This document shows, in pieces, positions 7,042 to 16,093 of a DNA stretch of 64,000 bases. A program made the position numbers and the translations under genes. Numbering within the stretch: the first letter of the stretch is position 1; each line of letters opens with the position of its first letter. The notes beneath the pieces were generated by a model. That model was not told where the DNA came from. It did not search any database and saw only the letters and a list, made by a program, of their open reading frames with translations. The DNA lies in NCBI GenBank assembly GCA_947089145.1, contig CAMUJH010000014.1:1-64000 (forward strand), given 5' to 3'. The DNA comes from an uncultured Hungatella sp. GTDB lineage: Bacteria; Bacillota; Clostridia; Lachnospirales; Lachnospiraceae.

Positions 7042-8958
7042 ATGGCAAAAACATTATTTGACAAAACCAGCATTGGAACCATGAAGCTGAAAAACAGGAT
7101 CTTCATGTCGCCAATGGGGACAACCGGGGAAGCAGATGGGGCTTACTGCAATGAGGGGATTGACTATTTTGAGGAAAGGGCAAAAGGCGGTGTCGGACTT
7201 ATTATTACCGGGGCCAATGTTGTATCCACAAAATATGAGCCCAGGCCATGCACAGAGCTGTCGGATTTCCATCATGTGGAAAGGCTGAATATGCTCATTG
7301 AGCGGTGCCATGCATATGGAACCAAGGTGTGCGTTCAGCTGTCTCCTGGTCTGGGAAGGCAGCAGTTTACAGATCCGTTTACCCCGCCTTACAGCGCCGG
7401 CAGCGTAGGGGCGTTCTGGTTTCCGGATTTAATATGCAAGCCTTTTGCGGTGGAGGATATTAAGTACCTGGTTCAGAGAGTGGGGTATTCGGCTTCCCTG
7501 GCAGTGGCAGCCGGGGCGGACAGCGTGGAACTGCATGCATACGGAGGATATCTGCTGGATCAGTTCCATTCGACTCAGTGGAATAACAGGACGGATGAAT
7601 ACGGCGGTTCTCTGGAGAACAGGATGCGGTTTACTTTGGAATGTATAGAGGCGATTAAGAAGAATGTGCCGGCAGGATTTCCGGTTCTTGTGAAGTTTAC
7701 GCCTCACCAGAGGGTGGAAGGGTTCAGAACCATTGAGGAGGGCATGGAAATGGCCAGAATCCTGGAAGATGCCGGCGCAGACGCTCTGCATGTGGACACC
7801 GGATGCTATGAGGAATGGTTCCAGGCCATTACCACGGTTTATAGCGATAAAGGGCATAAGCTGGACGTCCAGGAGGCGATTAAGAAGATTGTCCATGTCC
7901 CGGTTTTAGGCGATGGCAATTTAAAGGACCCGGAGCTGGCGAAAAAGGTGATTGCGGACGGCGTGCTGGATTACATAGGATTGGGACATCAAATGCTGGC
8001 AGATCCTTACTGGGCGGCAAAGGTGAAGAAAGGCAATACGGAGGATATTGTCCCATGTGTTGGCTGCAATGAGTGCCTTCTGGCCGGTTTTTCCGGAAAG
8101 CATTACTACTGCGCCGTTAACCCTGCCTGCTATGCAGAGGCCCACTATCAGCTGCCGAAGGCGGACGGAAGCAAAAAGAAAGTCCTGGTTATCGGCGGAG
8201 GCCCTGCTGGAATGGAGGCCGCCATTACGGCCAGGAGACGGGGCTGGGAAGCAGATCTATATGAGAAGACTGACAGGCTGGGCGGAACGTTGTGGCCGGC
8301 AGGAGGCTGTGACTTTAAGAAGGATGTTGTGAAGCTGATTAAATATTTAGAGACTCAGTGTGTAAAAACAGGAGTACATGTATATTTGAACAGCGAAGTT
8401 ACGGCGGATAATTTGAAAAAGGGTGATTATGACAGGGTGATTTTGGCTGCCGGCTCCACACCGGTGATGCCTCCCATTAAAGGGATTGAACATACAAAAC
8501 TGGCTTCCGATTATCTGACCGGAAAGGTTCAGGCGGGAAAAAATGTGGTGATTATCGGCGGAGGGCTGGCAGGCACAGAGGCTGCATGCGACATTGCGCC
8601 TGAGGCTGACCAGGTGACCATCATAGAGATGCTGCCGGATATTCTGGCAGCTGCGGCTCACTGCCTGAATAATGACCAGCATTTGAGGAAAATGGTAAAG
8701 ACCCGGGGGGTGAAGGTGGAGGCAAATGCCAAAGTGACAGAGATCACGGCGGATTCCGTGACGTTTGAACGGGATGGAAAGACGCAGACGATTTCCTGCG
8801 ATACGGTTTTGAACGCTGCCGGATTCAGAGCAAATAATCAGCTGGAGGCAGTGCTGGATCAGATGTATGAAGATGTGGTAACAGTCGGCGATGCGGTTGC
8901 GCCGAGAAAGATACTGACAGCGGTTCATGAGGCGTACCATGCGGTGAGGACGATGTGA
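7042..8958 (+). CDS. old yellow enzyme family NADH:flavin oxidoreductase with 4Fe-4S and FAD/NAD domains
   Basis: A 638-residue reductase with the layout of 2,4-dienoyl-CoA reductase, enoate reductases and the bile-acid enzymes BaiCD/BaiH. An FMN-binding TIM barrel (~1-330) carries HAYGGYLLDQF and NRTDEYGGSLENR. A 4Fe-4S cluster motif follows (C-x2-C-x3-C then a Cys before NPAC, near 338-355). An FAD-binding Rossmann motif VIGGGPAGMEAA (~384) and an NAD(P)H motif VIIGGGLAGTEAA (~502) complete it. It probably reduces an activated C=C bond in an unsaturated acid or steroid-like compound with NADH; the substrate is not deducible. It is monocistronic, divergent from TetR, and ends in a terminator. 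Confidence 0.9.
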   Translation: MAKTLFDKTSIGTMKLKNRIFMSPMGTTGEADGAYCNEGIDYFEERAKGGVGLIITGANVVSTKYEPRPCTELSDFHHVERLNMLIERCHAYGTKVCVQLSPGLGRQQFTDPFTPPYSAGSVGAFWFPDLICKPFAVEDIKYLVQRVGYSASLAVAAGADSVELHAYGGYLLDQFHSTQWNNRTDEYGGSLENRMRFTLECIEAIKKNVPAGFPVLVKFTPHQRVEGFRTIEEGMEMARILEDAGADALHVDTGCYEEWFQAITTVYSDKGHKLDVQEAIKKIVHVPVLGDGNLKDPELAKKVIADGVLDYIGLGHQMLADPYWAAKVKKGNTEDIVPCVGCNECLLAGFSGKHYYCAVNPACYAEAHYQLPKADGSKKKVLVIGGGPAGMEAAITARRRGWEADLYEKTDRLGGTLWPAGGCDFKKDVVKLIKYLETQCVKTGVHVYLNSEVTADNLKKGDYDRVILAAGSTPVMPPIKGIEHTKLASDYLTGKVQAGKNVVIIGGGLAGTEAACDIAPEADQVTIIEMLPDILAAAAHCLNNDQHLRKMVKTRGVKVEANAKVTEITADSVTFERDGKTQTISCDTVLNAAGFRANNQLEAVLDQMYEDVVTVGDAVAPRKILTAVHEAYHAVRTM

Positions 8959-9000
8959 CTTTAAGATACACATAAAAATCATAGGGATAAGATTTGCCGG

Positions 9001-9037
9001 ACCGGCGCAGCTTTTCGCTGCGCCGGTTATTCTTATT
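9001..9037 (+). terminator. intrinsic terminator of the flavin oxidoreductase gene
   Basis: A perfect 11-bp stem (9001-9011 with 9017-9027) and 5-nt loop followed by TATTCTTATTT, 42 bp past the stop codon. Confidence 0.88.
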
Positions 9038-9083
9038 TAGAAACGTTTTTTAATATGCGTGACTGAACAGGGGATATGGGAGC

Positions 9084-9112
9084 TTTCCATTTTAATGGGA
9101 ATAGAGTATAAT
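9084..9112 (+). promoter_or_regulatory. promoter of the helicase gene
   Basis: -35-like TTTCCA (9084-9089), 17-bp spacer, perfect -10 TATAAT (9107-9112). It lies inside the upstream open frame that starts at 9059 and therefore decides in favour of the ATG at 9158. Confidence 0.7.
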
Positions 9113-9157
9113 GGATACTTACAATGGGGCGGCAGACAGCCGGGAAAGAGGCAGGAT

Positions 9158-11590
9158 ATGGATTCGGAGGAAAACAGGAGCGGTAAAGGCTTAGTGGGGG
9201 ACAGCATAGCTGCTCCTGAGATCATAAAGATTTCTGTCCGCAATTTGGTGGAGTTCGTTCTGCGCAGCGGGGATCTGGACAACCGGCAGACAGGGGCAGG
9301 ACAGAAAAATGCCATGGAGGCAGGAAGCCGGGTTCACAGGAAGATACAAAAGTCTATGGGGCCAGGGTATGAGGCGGAGGTGGCTTTAAAGCATGTGATT
9401 GATGAAGGAGAATTCCGCATTGCCGTGGAAGGCCGGGCGGACGGCATCTATACAGGGCCAGCCGGAGTCATGATCGACGAGATCAAGGGCGTATATATGG
9501 ATATCAGCCGGTTGGAAGAGCCCATTGCCGTCCATCTGGCGCAGGCCAGGTGCTACGGGTATATATATTGCTTTGACCATGGCCTGGACAGCGTTGCAAT
9601 ACAGATGACATACTGTAACCTGGAAACGGAGGAAATCCGCAGGTTACAGAAGGATTACTCATTTGATGAGCTGAAGGAATGGTTTGAGGGGCTGATTCAT
9701 GAGTATGTAAAATGGGCCAGGTATCTGTATCAGCATGGCATTCGGCGTGATGCGTCTTTAAAAGAGCTGGAATTTCCCTATGCATACCGGGAAGGGCAGA
9801 AAGACCTGGCGGTATCGGTTTACCGCTCCGTAGTAAGGAGGCGGAATTTGTTTATTCAGGCGCCTACAGGGGTGGGAAAGACCCTGTCCACGGTTTACCC
9901 CGGGCTGAAGGCCATGGGGGAGGGACATATTGAGAAGATTTTTTATCTGACAGCTAAGACCATTACCCGCAGCGTGGCGGAGGAGTCTTTTGCCGTGCTG
10001 CGTCAGAGGGGGATGTACCTGCGCACCGTGACCATTACGGCCAAGGAAAAGGTGTGTTTCCTGGATTCGCCCCAGTGCAATCCGGACGCCTGCCCTTATG
10101 CCAAGGGACATTTTGACAGGGTAAATGATGCGGTGTATGATATCATTCACCGGGAATTCGGCATTACCAGGGAAACGGTGATTCAATACGCTTTGGAGTA
10201 CCAGGTGTGTCCCTTCGAATTCTGCCTTGACATTACCAATTGGGTGGATGGCATTATCTGCGATTACAATTATGTGTTTGACCCCAATGCCAGACTAAGG
10301 AGGTATTTCTCTGACAACATGGGCGGAGAGTATCTGTTTTTAGTGGATGAAGCCCATAACCTGGTGTCAAGGGGAAGGGAAATGTACAGTGCGGCTCTTG
10401 TAAAGGAGGATGTGCTGCTTGCAAAGAAAGTGCTTAAAAACAGGTCGGACAAAGTGACCAGACTGCTGGAACGGTGCAATAAGCAGCTCCTTGACATGAA
10501 GCGGGAGTGTGAAAGCTATGTGATCCATGAAAGCATCAACCACCTGGTCACGACGCTGATGTCTTTGCTTGGGGAGATGGAAACATTTATGGAAGAACAC
10601 CGGGAGTTTGAGGATCGGGACCTTGTTCTGGATTTTTACTTTCAGCTAAGAGACTTTCTTAATATTTTTGAGGGGATGGATGAGGCCTACCGGATTTACT
10701 CGGAGCTGCAGGGGGACGGGCGGTTTATGGTGAAGCTGTTTTGCATGAATCCGGCAGCCCATTTAAAGGAATGCATGGATAAAGGGCGGTCCACGGTGTT
10801 CTTTTCTGCCACCCTGCTTCCGGTGCTGTATTACAAGGAACTTTTAAGCGGGAACCCGGAAGACTATGCAGTGTATATAAACAGCCCGTTTCCCGCAGGG
10901 AACAGGCTGCTTATGGTGGCCCGGGATGTGAGCAGCAGATATTCCAGACGGAACCGAAGAGAGTTTGAAAAGATCCTGGCTTACATTTTAGATGCGGCGG
11001 GACTGAAGAAAGGGAATTATATGGTATTTTTTCCTTCCTACCAATATATGAATGAGATATTAAGGCTGTGGGGAGAGCAGGAGGAAACGTTAAAGGATCG
11101 GGGATTCAGCCTCCTGGTACAGGGAAGCCGCATGAATGAGCAGGAAAAGGAAGAATTTCTAAAAGCGTTTGAAGAACAGCGGCAGGACAGCCTTGTGGCT
11201 TTCTGCGTTATGGGAGGTATCTTTTCAGAGGGCATTGACCTGAAAGAGGACAGGCTGATCGGAGTTATGGTGGTGGGAACAGGGCTTCCCATGGTGTGCA
11301 CAGAGCAGGAAATTCTGAGGAACTATTTTGATGAGAAACATGGCTGCGGGTTTGACTATGCATTCCAGTATCCGGGGATGAATAAGGTGATGCAGGCCGC
11401 AGGGCGGGTGATCCGGACTATGGAAGATAAAGGCATTATTCTTTTAATGGATGACCGGTTTTTGAGAGATGAGTACCAGGCCCTGTTTCCAAGGGAGTGG
11501 CAGGATTATAAGGTGGTGAGGCGGGAAAATGTGGGTAATGTGGTCAGAGCGTTTTGGGAGGAGCGGCAGCTTGCCATTTGGAATGCTTAG
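9158..11590 (+). CDS. DinG/XPD-type ATP-dependent DNA helicase with N-terminal RecB-like nuclease motif
   Basis: A superfamily 2 iron-sulfur helicase of about 810 residues. The N-terminal ~190 residues carry a PD-(D/E)xK-type signature (EAGSRVHRKI, then VEGRADGIY, then MIDEIKG) as in Cas4/RecB nuclease domains. The helicase part has Walker A APTGVGKT (~235-242), an Fe-S Cys set (VCFLDSPQCNPDACPY plus VCPFEFC, ~298-350), the DEAH box (~395) and C-terminal motif VI (QAAGRVIRT). It probably unwinds branched or damaged DNA. The ATG at 9158 is supported by AAAGAGG upstream and the TATAAT at 9107; longer frames start inside the promoter. Confidence 0.9.
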   Translation: MDSEENRSGKGLVGDSIAAPEIIKISVRNLVEFVLRSGDLDNRQTGAGQKNAMEAGSRVHRKIQKSMGPGYEAEVALKHVIDEGEFRIAVEGRADGIYTGPAGVMIDEIKGVYMDISRLEEPIAVHLAQARCYGYIYCFDHGLDSVAIQMTYCNLETEEIRRLQKDYSFDELKEWFEGLIHEYVKWARYLYQHGIRRDASLKELEFPYAYREGQKDLAVSVYRSVVRRRNLFIQAPTGVGKTLSTVYPGLKAMGEGHIEKIFYLTAKTITRSVAEESFAVLRQRGMYLRTVTITAKEKVCFLDSPQCNPDACPYAKGHFDRVNDAVYDIIHREFGITRETVIQYALEYQVCPFEFCLDITNWVDGIICDYNYVFDPNARLRRYFSDNMGGEYLFLVDEAHNLVSRGREMYSAALVKEDVLLAKKVLKNRSDKVTRLLERCNKQLLDMKRECESYVIHESINHLVTTLMSLLGEMETFMEEHREFEDRDLVLDFYFQLRDFLNIFEGMDEAYRIYSELQGDGRFMVKLFCMNPAAHLKECMDKGRSTVFFSATLLPVLYYKELLSGNPEDYAVYINSPFPAGNRLLMVARDVSSRYSRRNRREFEKILAYILDAAGLKKGNYMVFFPSYQYMNEILRLWGEQEETLKDRGFSLLVQGSRMNEQEKEEFLKAFEEQRQDSLVAFCVMGGIFSEGIDLKEDRLIGVMVVGTGLPMVCTEQEILRNYFDEKHGCGFDYAFQYPGMNKVMQAAGRVIRTMEDKGIILLMDDRFLRDEYQALFPREWQDYKVVRRENVGNVVRAFWEERQLAIWNA

Positions 11591-11663
11591 TGATAGAATT
11601 GAATGGATATATCTATAGAGAATACATTTGAAAAAATTATCAATAAAAAGGGGATGGATCACT

Positions 11664-12575
11664 ATGTTTGGCTTATTTGAAAAGAAAAAGAATCCGGAGG
11701 AACGGATGGAGGAGTGCCTGAGAAAAAGAGACTGGGACGGCCTGGCAAGGGCTTACTATGACCTGGGCGCTGCCGCTATGGACAAAGGCGATCTGAATAA
11801 GGCCGTCCTATGGCTGAACCGGGCGGATACGGTTTACAGCGCAAGGGACGAGGTATATGAGAAAGCAGGGAAAAACAGGCTCTTCCACAGGGAAATTGTC
11901 ACCGACTGCTCAGACCGTATCGGAAAGCTTGAGGATGCGGCTTTGCTTTACAACAACATTCCGTCTGAAGTGGAGGAGAAAGCAGAGGAACTGAGCGATA
12001 TCCAGGTCAGAATATGGGGCCTGCTGTCCGCTGCCCGTCTGGTCAGTCTGGGACAGCGGTTAAGCCGCATTCCAGGCTGCGAAGTGCTGGGAAGCCTGGG
12101 CTGGGCTGTGGATACCATGCTTAAGTCATTCCAGGAGCCTGTTTCCCAGGGGGAATATGATCAGCTGATGAGCGTCTGCAATGCTCTCTATGATATGGGC
12201 GATACGGAGGCTTTTTACGGGGGCGGCGAGATTGACGTTCCCGGCGGTGCGCCGTTTCAGGTTTTCGACCTAAATGGCATGATGGGCGTACATCTGGAGC
12301 TTAACAATTACTTGGATAACCATCTCCGTCTGCTAAGTGCTTTAAGCCAGAATCAGGAACCTCCGGCTGCTGACATCTGCATGGTGGGCTGCACGCTGCT
12401 GCCTGACTATTATGTGCGCACCGGTGCAAATGCATTGGAAGACGTGCCTCAGATCAAAGCAGAGATGGAACGCATGGAACGTGATTACGATTTTGTCTCT
12501 TCCGGCTTTACATGGGAACAGGCGGCCGGCAGAGTGAAAGAGTACAAAGAACTGGATATTCTTCAGCGGCTGTAG
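11664..12575 (+). CDS. uncharacterised helical (TPR-like) protein
   Basis: A soluble protein of 303 residues, not recognised. The first ~120 residues look like short helical repeats (RDWDGLARAYYDLGAAAMDKGDLNKAVLWLNRAD), a tetratricopeptide-like pattern. The remainder is mixed, with a central glycine-rich turn (GGGEIDVPGGAPFQ). No signal peptide or membrane span is seen. The ATG at 11664 is chosen for the AAGGGGAT ribosome site and the natural MFGLFEKKKN start; an upstream ATG at 11628 has none. It lies 73 bp after the helicase gene and before a shared bidirectional terminator. A protein-interaction role is only inference. Confidence 0.7.
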   Translation: MFGLFEKKKNPEERMEECLRKRDWDGLARAYYDLGAAAMDKGDLNKAVLWLNRADTVYSARDEVYEKAGKNRLFHREIVTDCSDRIGKLEDAALLYNNIPSEVEEKAEELSDIQVRIWGLLSAARLVSLGQRLSRIPGCEVLGSLGWAVDTMLKSFQEPVSQGEYDQLMSVCNALYDMGDTEAFYGGGEIDVPGGAPFQVFDLNGMMGVHLELNNYLDNHLRLLSALSQNQEPPAADICMVGCTLLPDYYVRTGANALEDVPQIKAEMERMERDYDFVSSGFTWEQAAGRVKEYKELDILQRL

Positions 12576-12648
12576 AACCGCCTGACAGAAACGGTTGGGA
12601 GATGTCTAGAGACTCAATGTCATTAAAATAATTGCTTCTATGACAAAG

Positions 12649-12694
12649 AAAAAAGTCCACCTGCCATATACAAAACAAGCGGGTGGACTTTTTT
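12649..12694. terminator. bidirectional intrinsic terminator
   Basis: The inverted arms AAAAAAGTCCACC and GGTGGACTTTTTT enclose ~20 nt. A-run and T-run on opposite sides let it end both the plus-strand helical-protein gene and the minus-strand kinase gene that converge here. Confidence 0.85.
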
Positions 12695-12733
12695 CATGCT
12701 TTTAGGGACTTTAGCATTTGAGGCCGCCTTTAT

Positions 12734-13231
12734 CTATGCCCCAACAATTTCTTTTGCTATTTCGTAAACGGTTTTGCTGTCAGTTTGCACCTTTACACTG
12801 CTGACAGACTGGTAGAAGGGAATCCTCGCTATACTTCTCTCAAGTACGCCGGCGCCACGGCGGCCGCTGTCAACATCCTTCATAATTCTTTGGGTCAAAG
12901 TTTCTTCATTTGCCATCAGAGAAACTACTTTCACAACACAATCCGTAATCTCTATTTTATTTAAAATCGTATCTATGATACTTTGTTCATGCATTACCCA
13001 GCAAAAAATAATATTCTCATAAACTGAACACTGAATAAAACGATTTAGCAGATAGCAAATATTATCAATAACCATTTCCCTGGTTTCTTCCGTTACTAGA
13101 AACGGATCTGCATCCCAACACCAGTCGCCATCAAGGAATACCGCATTGGGTAATTCCCGTTTCATACATTGGCTTACAGACGTTTTCCCAACGCCCATTG
13201 TACCGCCTATCAAATATAATTTTTTCATCAT
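12734..13231 (-). CDS. P-loop nucleotide/shikimate-kinase-like protein
   Basis: A 165-residue AAA/kinase-type P-loop protein with an N-terminal Walker A (LIGGTMGVGKTSVS, residues 6-19), an acidic LDGDWCW segment resembling the substrate/Mg site of gluconate or shikimate kinases, and a lid-like Arg region (RIMKDVDSGRRGAG). It probably phosphorylates a small molecule or nucleoside; no substrate can be assigned. A GGAGGG site abuts two adjacent ATG codons (13231 or 13228). It is followed in the same direction by the bidirectional terminator. Confidence 0.75.
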   Translation of the reverse strand: MMKKLYLIGGTMGVGKTSVSQCMKRELPNAVFLDGDWCWDADPFLVTEETREMVIDNICYLLNRFIQCSVYENIIFCWVMHEQSIIDTILNKIEITDCVVKVVSLMANEETLTQRIMKDVDSGRRGAGVLERSIARIPFYQSVSSVKVQTDSKTVYEIAKEIVGA

Positions 13232-13299
13232 CCCTCCGCCTGAAAATACCGATTTCCCAGTTCTACAAATGGGAGGTTGTCAAACTGTTTTGCCCTTCG

Positions 13300-14046
13300 C
13301 TAAAACAATAAACTGACATCTCCATAAATACAGATGCGAAGCACTCCAATGAAAATCAAATGGATTGGATAATATAGATAAAAAAACCATTTCATCCATT
13401 TGGCCTTCCCTTTTTCGCCATTGTATAGCTTTAACACAGGATAGACCAACAAAACACCAATCTGTACCAAAGCATAAACTTTACTCACAAAAAAGAACGA
13501 TACCACTGAATATATTGCAACATACAGAAGCATTTCTTTCATCTGTGCATTTAGGTTTCCCCGTTTCTTATACATTTCCAATATTGCAAGTATTGCTATG
13601 CAGCTCCAATCCGCTGGAAAAGCGCTCCAAATCAATATAAAGATAAGTATATTCTTTATCCAATTCTTCATTGGCAAATCATTGTCCTGCATCCACAGAA
13701 CCAAAACCGCGATAAAAAGCGGATACATGACACTTGTCTGATTAAAAATTCCTGTACTGAACGGAATCTGATTTATTCCGAATGCAAAACAATATGCAAA
13801 ATGTGAAATTACGGCAAAAATTCCCATTCTCAGCATATACCTTTTTACATTATGCGTGTAATAATATCCTTCACATACGAAAAACCACATAATCGGGGCT
13901 GTTAAACGCCCGACAATATGTAATACCATTGCTCCCGGTTCAGCTGGAAAACCGGGATAAACCAAATCACATACATGGTCTATCGTCATGGCAATAATTG
14001 CAATCAGTTTTAAATGATTCGCATTCAATCGTAGCTGCAGTTTCAT
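13300..14046 (-). CDS. TraX family membrane protein
   Basis: A 248-residue polytopic membrane protein of the TraX family, whose F-plasmid member acetylates pilin. Chromosomal members are acyltransferase-like with mostly unknown substrates. About 8 hydrophobic spans are visible; the N-terminal LNANHLKLIAIIAMTIDHV and later IVGRLTAPIMWFFVCEGYYYT are family hallmarks. GGAGGGG precedes the ATG. It lies upstream of the kinase gene on the same strand with a 68-bp gap, so the two may be co-transcribed. Confidence 0.88.
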   Translation of the reverse strand: MKLQLRLNANHLKLIAIIAMTIDHVCDLVYPGFPAEPGAMVLHIVGRLTAPIMWFFVCEGYYYTHNVKRYMLRMGIFAVISHFAYCFAFGINQIPFSTGIFNQTSVMYPLFIAVLVLWMQDNDLPMKNWIKNILIFILIWSAFPADWSCIAILAILEMYKKRGNLNAQMKEMLLYVAIYSVVSFFFVSKVYALVQIGVLLVYPVLKLYNGEKGKAKWMKWFFYLYYPIHLIFIGVLRICIYGDVSLLF

Positions 14047-14259
14047 ACTGCCCCTCCTGCCAACCTCTCGAATTATTCTTACACACCGATTTGTATATAA
14101 CTATACCATAGCTTGTATAATTCCAAAAGCAGAATGTTTACTTTTGTATATCATTTTTTTCTAAAAATCTGTTTATCTGTATTGGGAGCGGCTTAAAATC
14201 CGTTAAGCAAAAAGATGACCTGTTTTATTGCGGTTTTTCCCCTTCTTAACGACATTGCC

Positions 14260-14303
14260 AAAAGGCTGTCAGATGGAAGGCTTTGAGCCCCCATATGGCA
14301 GCC
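14260..14303 (-). terminator. probable terminator of purA
   Basis: Minus-strand stem GGCTGCCATATGG with CCATCTGACAGCC (11 of 13 pairs, enclosing a GGCT/AGCC inner stem) followed by four U, starting 26 bp after the purA stop. Confidence 0.6.
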
Positions 14304-14329
14304 TCTTATGGCTGTGATGCCAGGGTGCT

Positions 14330-15604
14330 TTATCGGTAGATAATCTCGTCCCTGCCAGGGCCGTTGGATACCATGGTGACCGGCACTTCCAGCTCTTTTT
14401 CAATAAATTCTACATATTCCCGGCACTCTTTAGGCAGATCGCCATATTTTTTGATGCCGCGGATGCTGCAGTTCCATCCCGGCAGCTTTGTATAAACAGG
14501 CTTGGCCTTCTCCAACTGCACGGTGGTGGGGAAATCTTTTGTGACAGTTCCGTTTATGTCGTATCCCACGCAGACAGGAATTTCATCCAGATATCCCAGC
14601 ACGTCCAGAACCGTAAGGGCGGCTTCGGTGGCTCCCTGAATTCGGCAGCCGTAGCGGGATGCCACTGCGTCGAACCAGCCCATTCGCCTGGGGCGTCCTG
14701 TCGTGGCGCCGAATTCTCCCGCGTCGCCGCCCCGCCGCCGTAAGTCGTCTGCCTCGCTGCCAAAGATCTCGCTGACAAATGCGCCTGCGCCTACGGCGCT
14801 GGAGTAGGCTTTTACCACGGCGGTAATATTTTTGATCTCATAGGGAGGGATTCCGGCTCCGATGGCTCCGTAAGCGGCCAGTGTGGAGGAGGAGGTTACC
14901 ATAGGATAGATGCCGTGATCAGGGTCTTTTAAAGAGCCTAACTGGCCTTCCAGAAGAATATTTTTACCTTCTTTTATGGCCTGGTGAAGGTATGCGGACA
15001 CATCGCATACATAAGGCTTAACCATGTCCCTATACTCCAAAAGCGTATTTAACAGATCTTGGGGATCTATGGGCGGTTTGTGATAGAGATGCTGCAGGGT
15101 CACGTTTTTCAGCTCGCAGACTCTTGCAGCTTTTTCTTTTAAAGTCTCCGTATCAAAAAGCTCGCTGACCTGAAACCCGATTTTGGCATATTTATCAGAG
15201 TAAAAAGGAGCGATTCCCGATTTGGTGGAGCCGAAGGACTTGCCGCCTAAACGTTCCTCCTCATATGCGTCAAACAGCATGTGGTACGGCATGAGAAGCT
15301 GGGCCCTGTCGGATACCAGGATTTTAGGGGAGGGAACTCCTTTTTCCGTCAGCGACCGGATCTCCTTGAAGAGATAGGGAATGTTCAGGGCTACGCCGTT
15401 GCCGATGATGCTGGTGGTGTGCCCGTAGAATACGCCGGAAGGAAGGAGATGCAGGGCAAATTTGCCGTAATTGTTAATAATCGTGTGGCCCGCATTGCTG
15501 CCGCCCTGAAATCGGATAATAATATCAGACTCTTTTGCCAGCATATCCGTGATTTTCCCTTTTCCTTCATCGCCCCAGTTGGCGCCTACGATTGCTCTTA
15601 CCAT
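14330..15604 (-). CDS. purA: adenylosuccinate synthetase
   Basis: Catalyses the GTP-dependent joining of IMP and aspartate in AMP synthesis. The N-terminal GTP-binding loop GANWGDEGKGK (residues 7-17), FQGGSNAGHTI, the IMP-site LLEGQLGSLKDPDHG, and the C-terminal GRPRRMGWFD and SNGPGRDEII segments are all present. It has 424 residues, typical length. CAGGAGG lies 12 nt before the ATG. A family A repeat lies directly upstream, between this start and the divergent XRE gene. The central part is somewhat atypical (LYHKPPIDPQDLL), as in Lachnospiraceae PurA variants. Confidence 0.96.
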   Translation of the reverse strand: MVRAIVGANWGDEGKGKITDMLAKESDIIIRFQGGSNAGHTIINNYGKFALHLLPSGVFYGHTTSIIGNGVALNIPYLFKEIRSLTEKGVPSPKILVSDRAQLLMPYHMLFDAYEEERLGGKSFGSTKSGIAPFYSDKYAKIGFQVSELFDTETLKEKAARVCELKNVTLQHLYHKPPIDPQDLLNTLLEYRDMVKPYVCDVSAYLHQAIKEGKNILLEGQLGSLKDPDHGIYPMVTSSSTLAAYGAIGAGIPPYEIKNITAVVKAYSSAVGAGAFVSEIFGSEADDLRRRGGDAGEFGATTGRPRRMGWFDAVASRYGCRIQGATEAALTVLDVLGYLDEIPVCVGYDINGTVTKDFPTTVQLEKAKPVYTKLPGWNCSIRGIKKYGDLPKECREYVEFIEKELEVPVTMVSNGPGRDEIIYR

Positions 15605-15650
15605 TTCTTGAAAACCTCCTGTTTTAAAATTCGATCATTTCATGCAGTAT

Positions 15651-15735
15651 CTCCATGCGTCCGGCAGGGATCTGCTGCCACACATAAAAGTCTTGCGGGC
15701 GCATTTGGCATCCCGGAATGCCTCCAGGGGGATGC
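15651..15735 (+). repeat. family A dispersed repeat, copy A1 (degenerate 3' part)
   Basis: Shares the core TGCGGGCGCATTTGGCATCC (15694-15713) and the upstream CCGGCAGGGA and ATAAAAGTCTTG blocks with five other copies in the window. The third hairpin is replaced by a different sequence. It lies in the divergent purA/XRE region. Confidence 0.75.
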
Positions 15736-16007
15736 ACACAAAATGCCAAAAGCAGGCATTTTGGCGCCATACGGTCAGCGCAGCATATGCGCAGACCTGC
15801 CATAAGAATTTAATACTTTCATAGTAACCGACACAGTAAGGATATATGAAAAAAAGGCATAAGTAAAATCAATATTAATTATATAATACATAAGTAATAC
15901 TTATATATCCAAGCAAGACAAAACGGACATCTTTTAAGTATTGGCAGCAAACCGAGATGATATGAACAACAGTTAAATTTATTTCCGGATCATTAACATC
16001 CATTCAG

Positions 16008-16036
16008 TTGAACAGCATATAAGCGTCTGATATGAT
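16008..16036 (+). promoter_or_regulatory. promoter of the XRE regulator gene
   Basis: -35 TTGAAC (16008-16013), 17-bp spacer, -10 TATGAT (16031-16036), about 50 bp before the start codon. Confidence 0.65.
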
Positions 16037-16093
16037 TAAGGCAGCAAAGGCCGATGCGAAATATGAGAGCTCAGGATAATAGGTAAGGAGGCA

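Larger units (their letters stand above)
15605..16093. other. divergent intergenic region, purA / XRE regulator
   Basis: 489 bp without a gene. It holds repeat A1 (15651-15735), a small hairpin next to it (AAAATGCC/GGCATTTT, 15739-15762), a strongly AT-rich stretch (15840-16010) and the XRE promoter. No purA promoter could be assigned with confidence. Confidence 0.6.
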
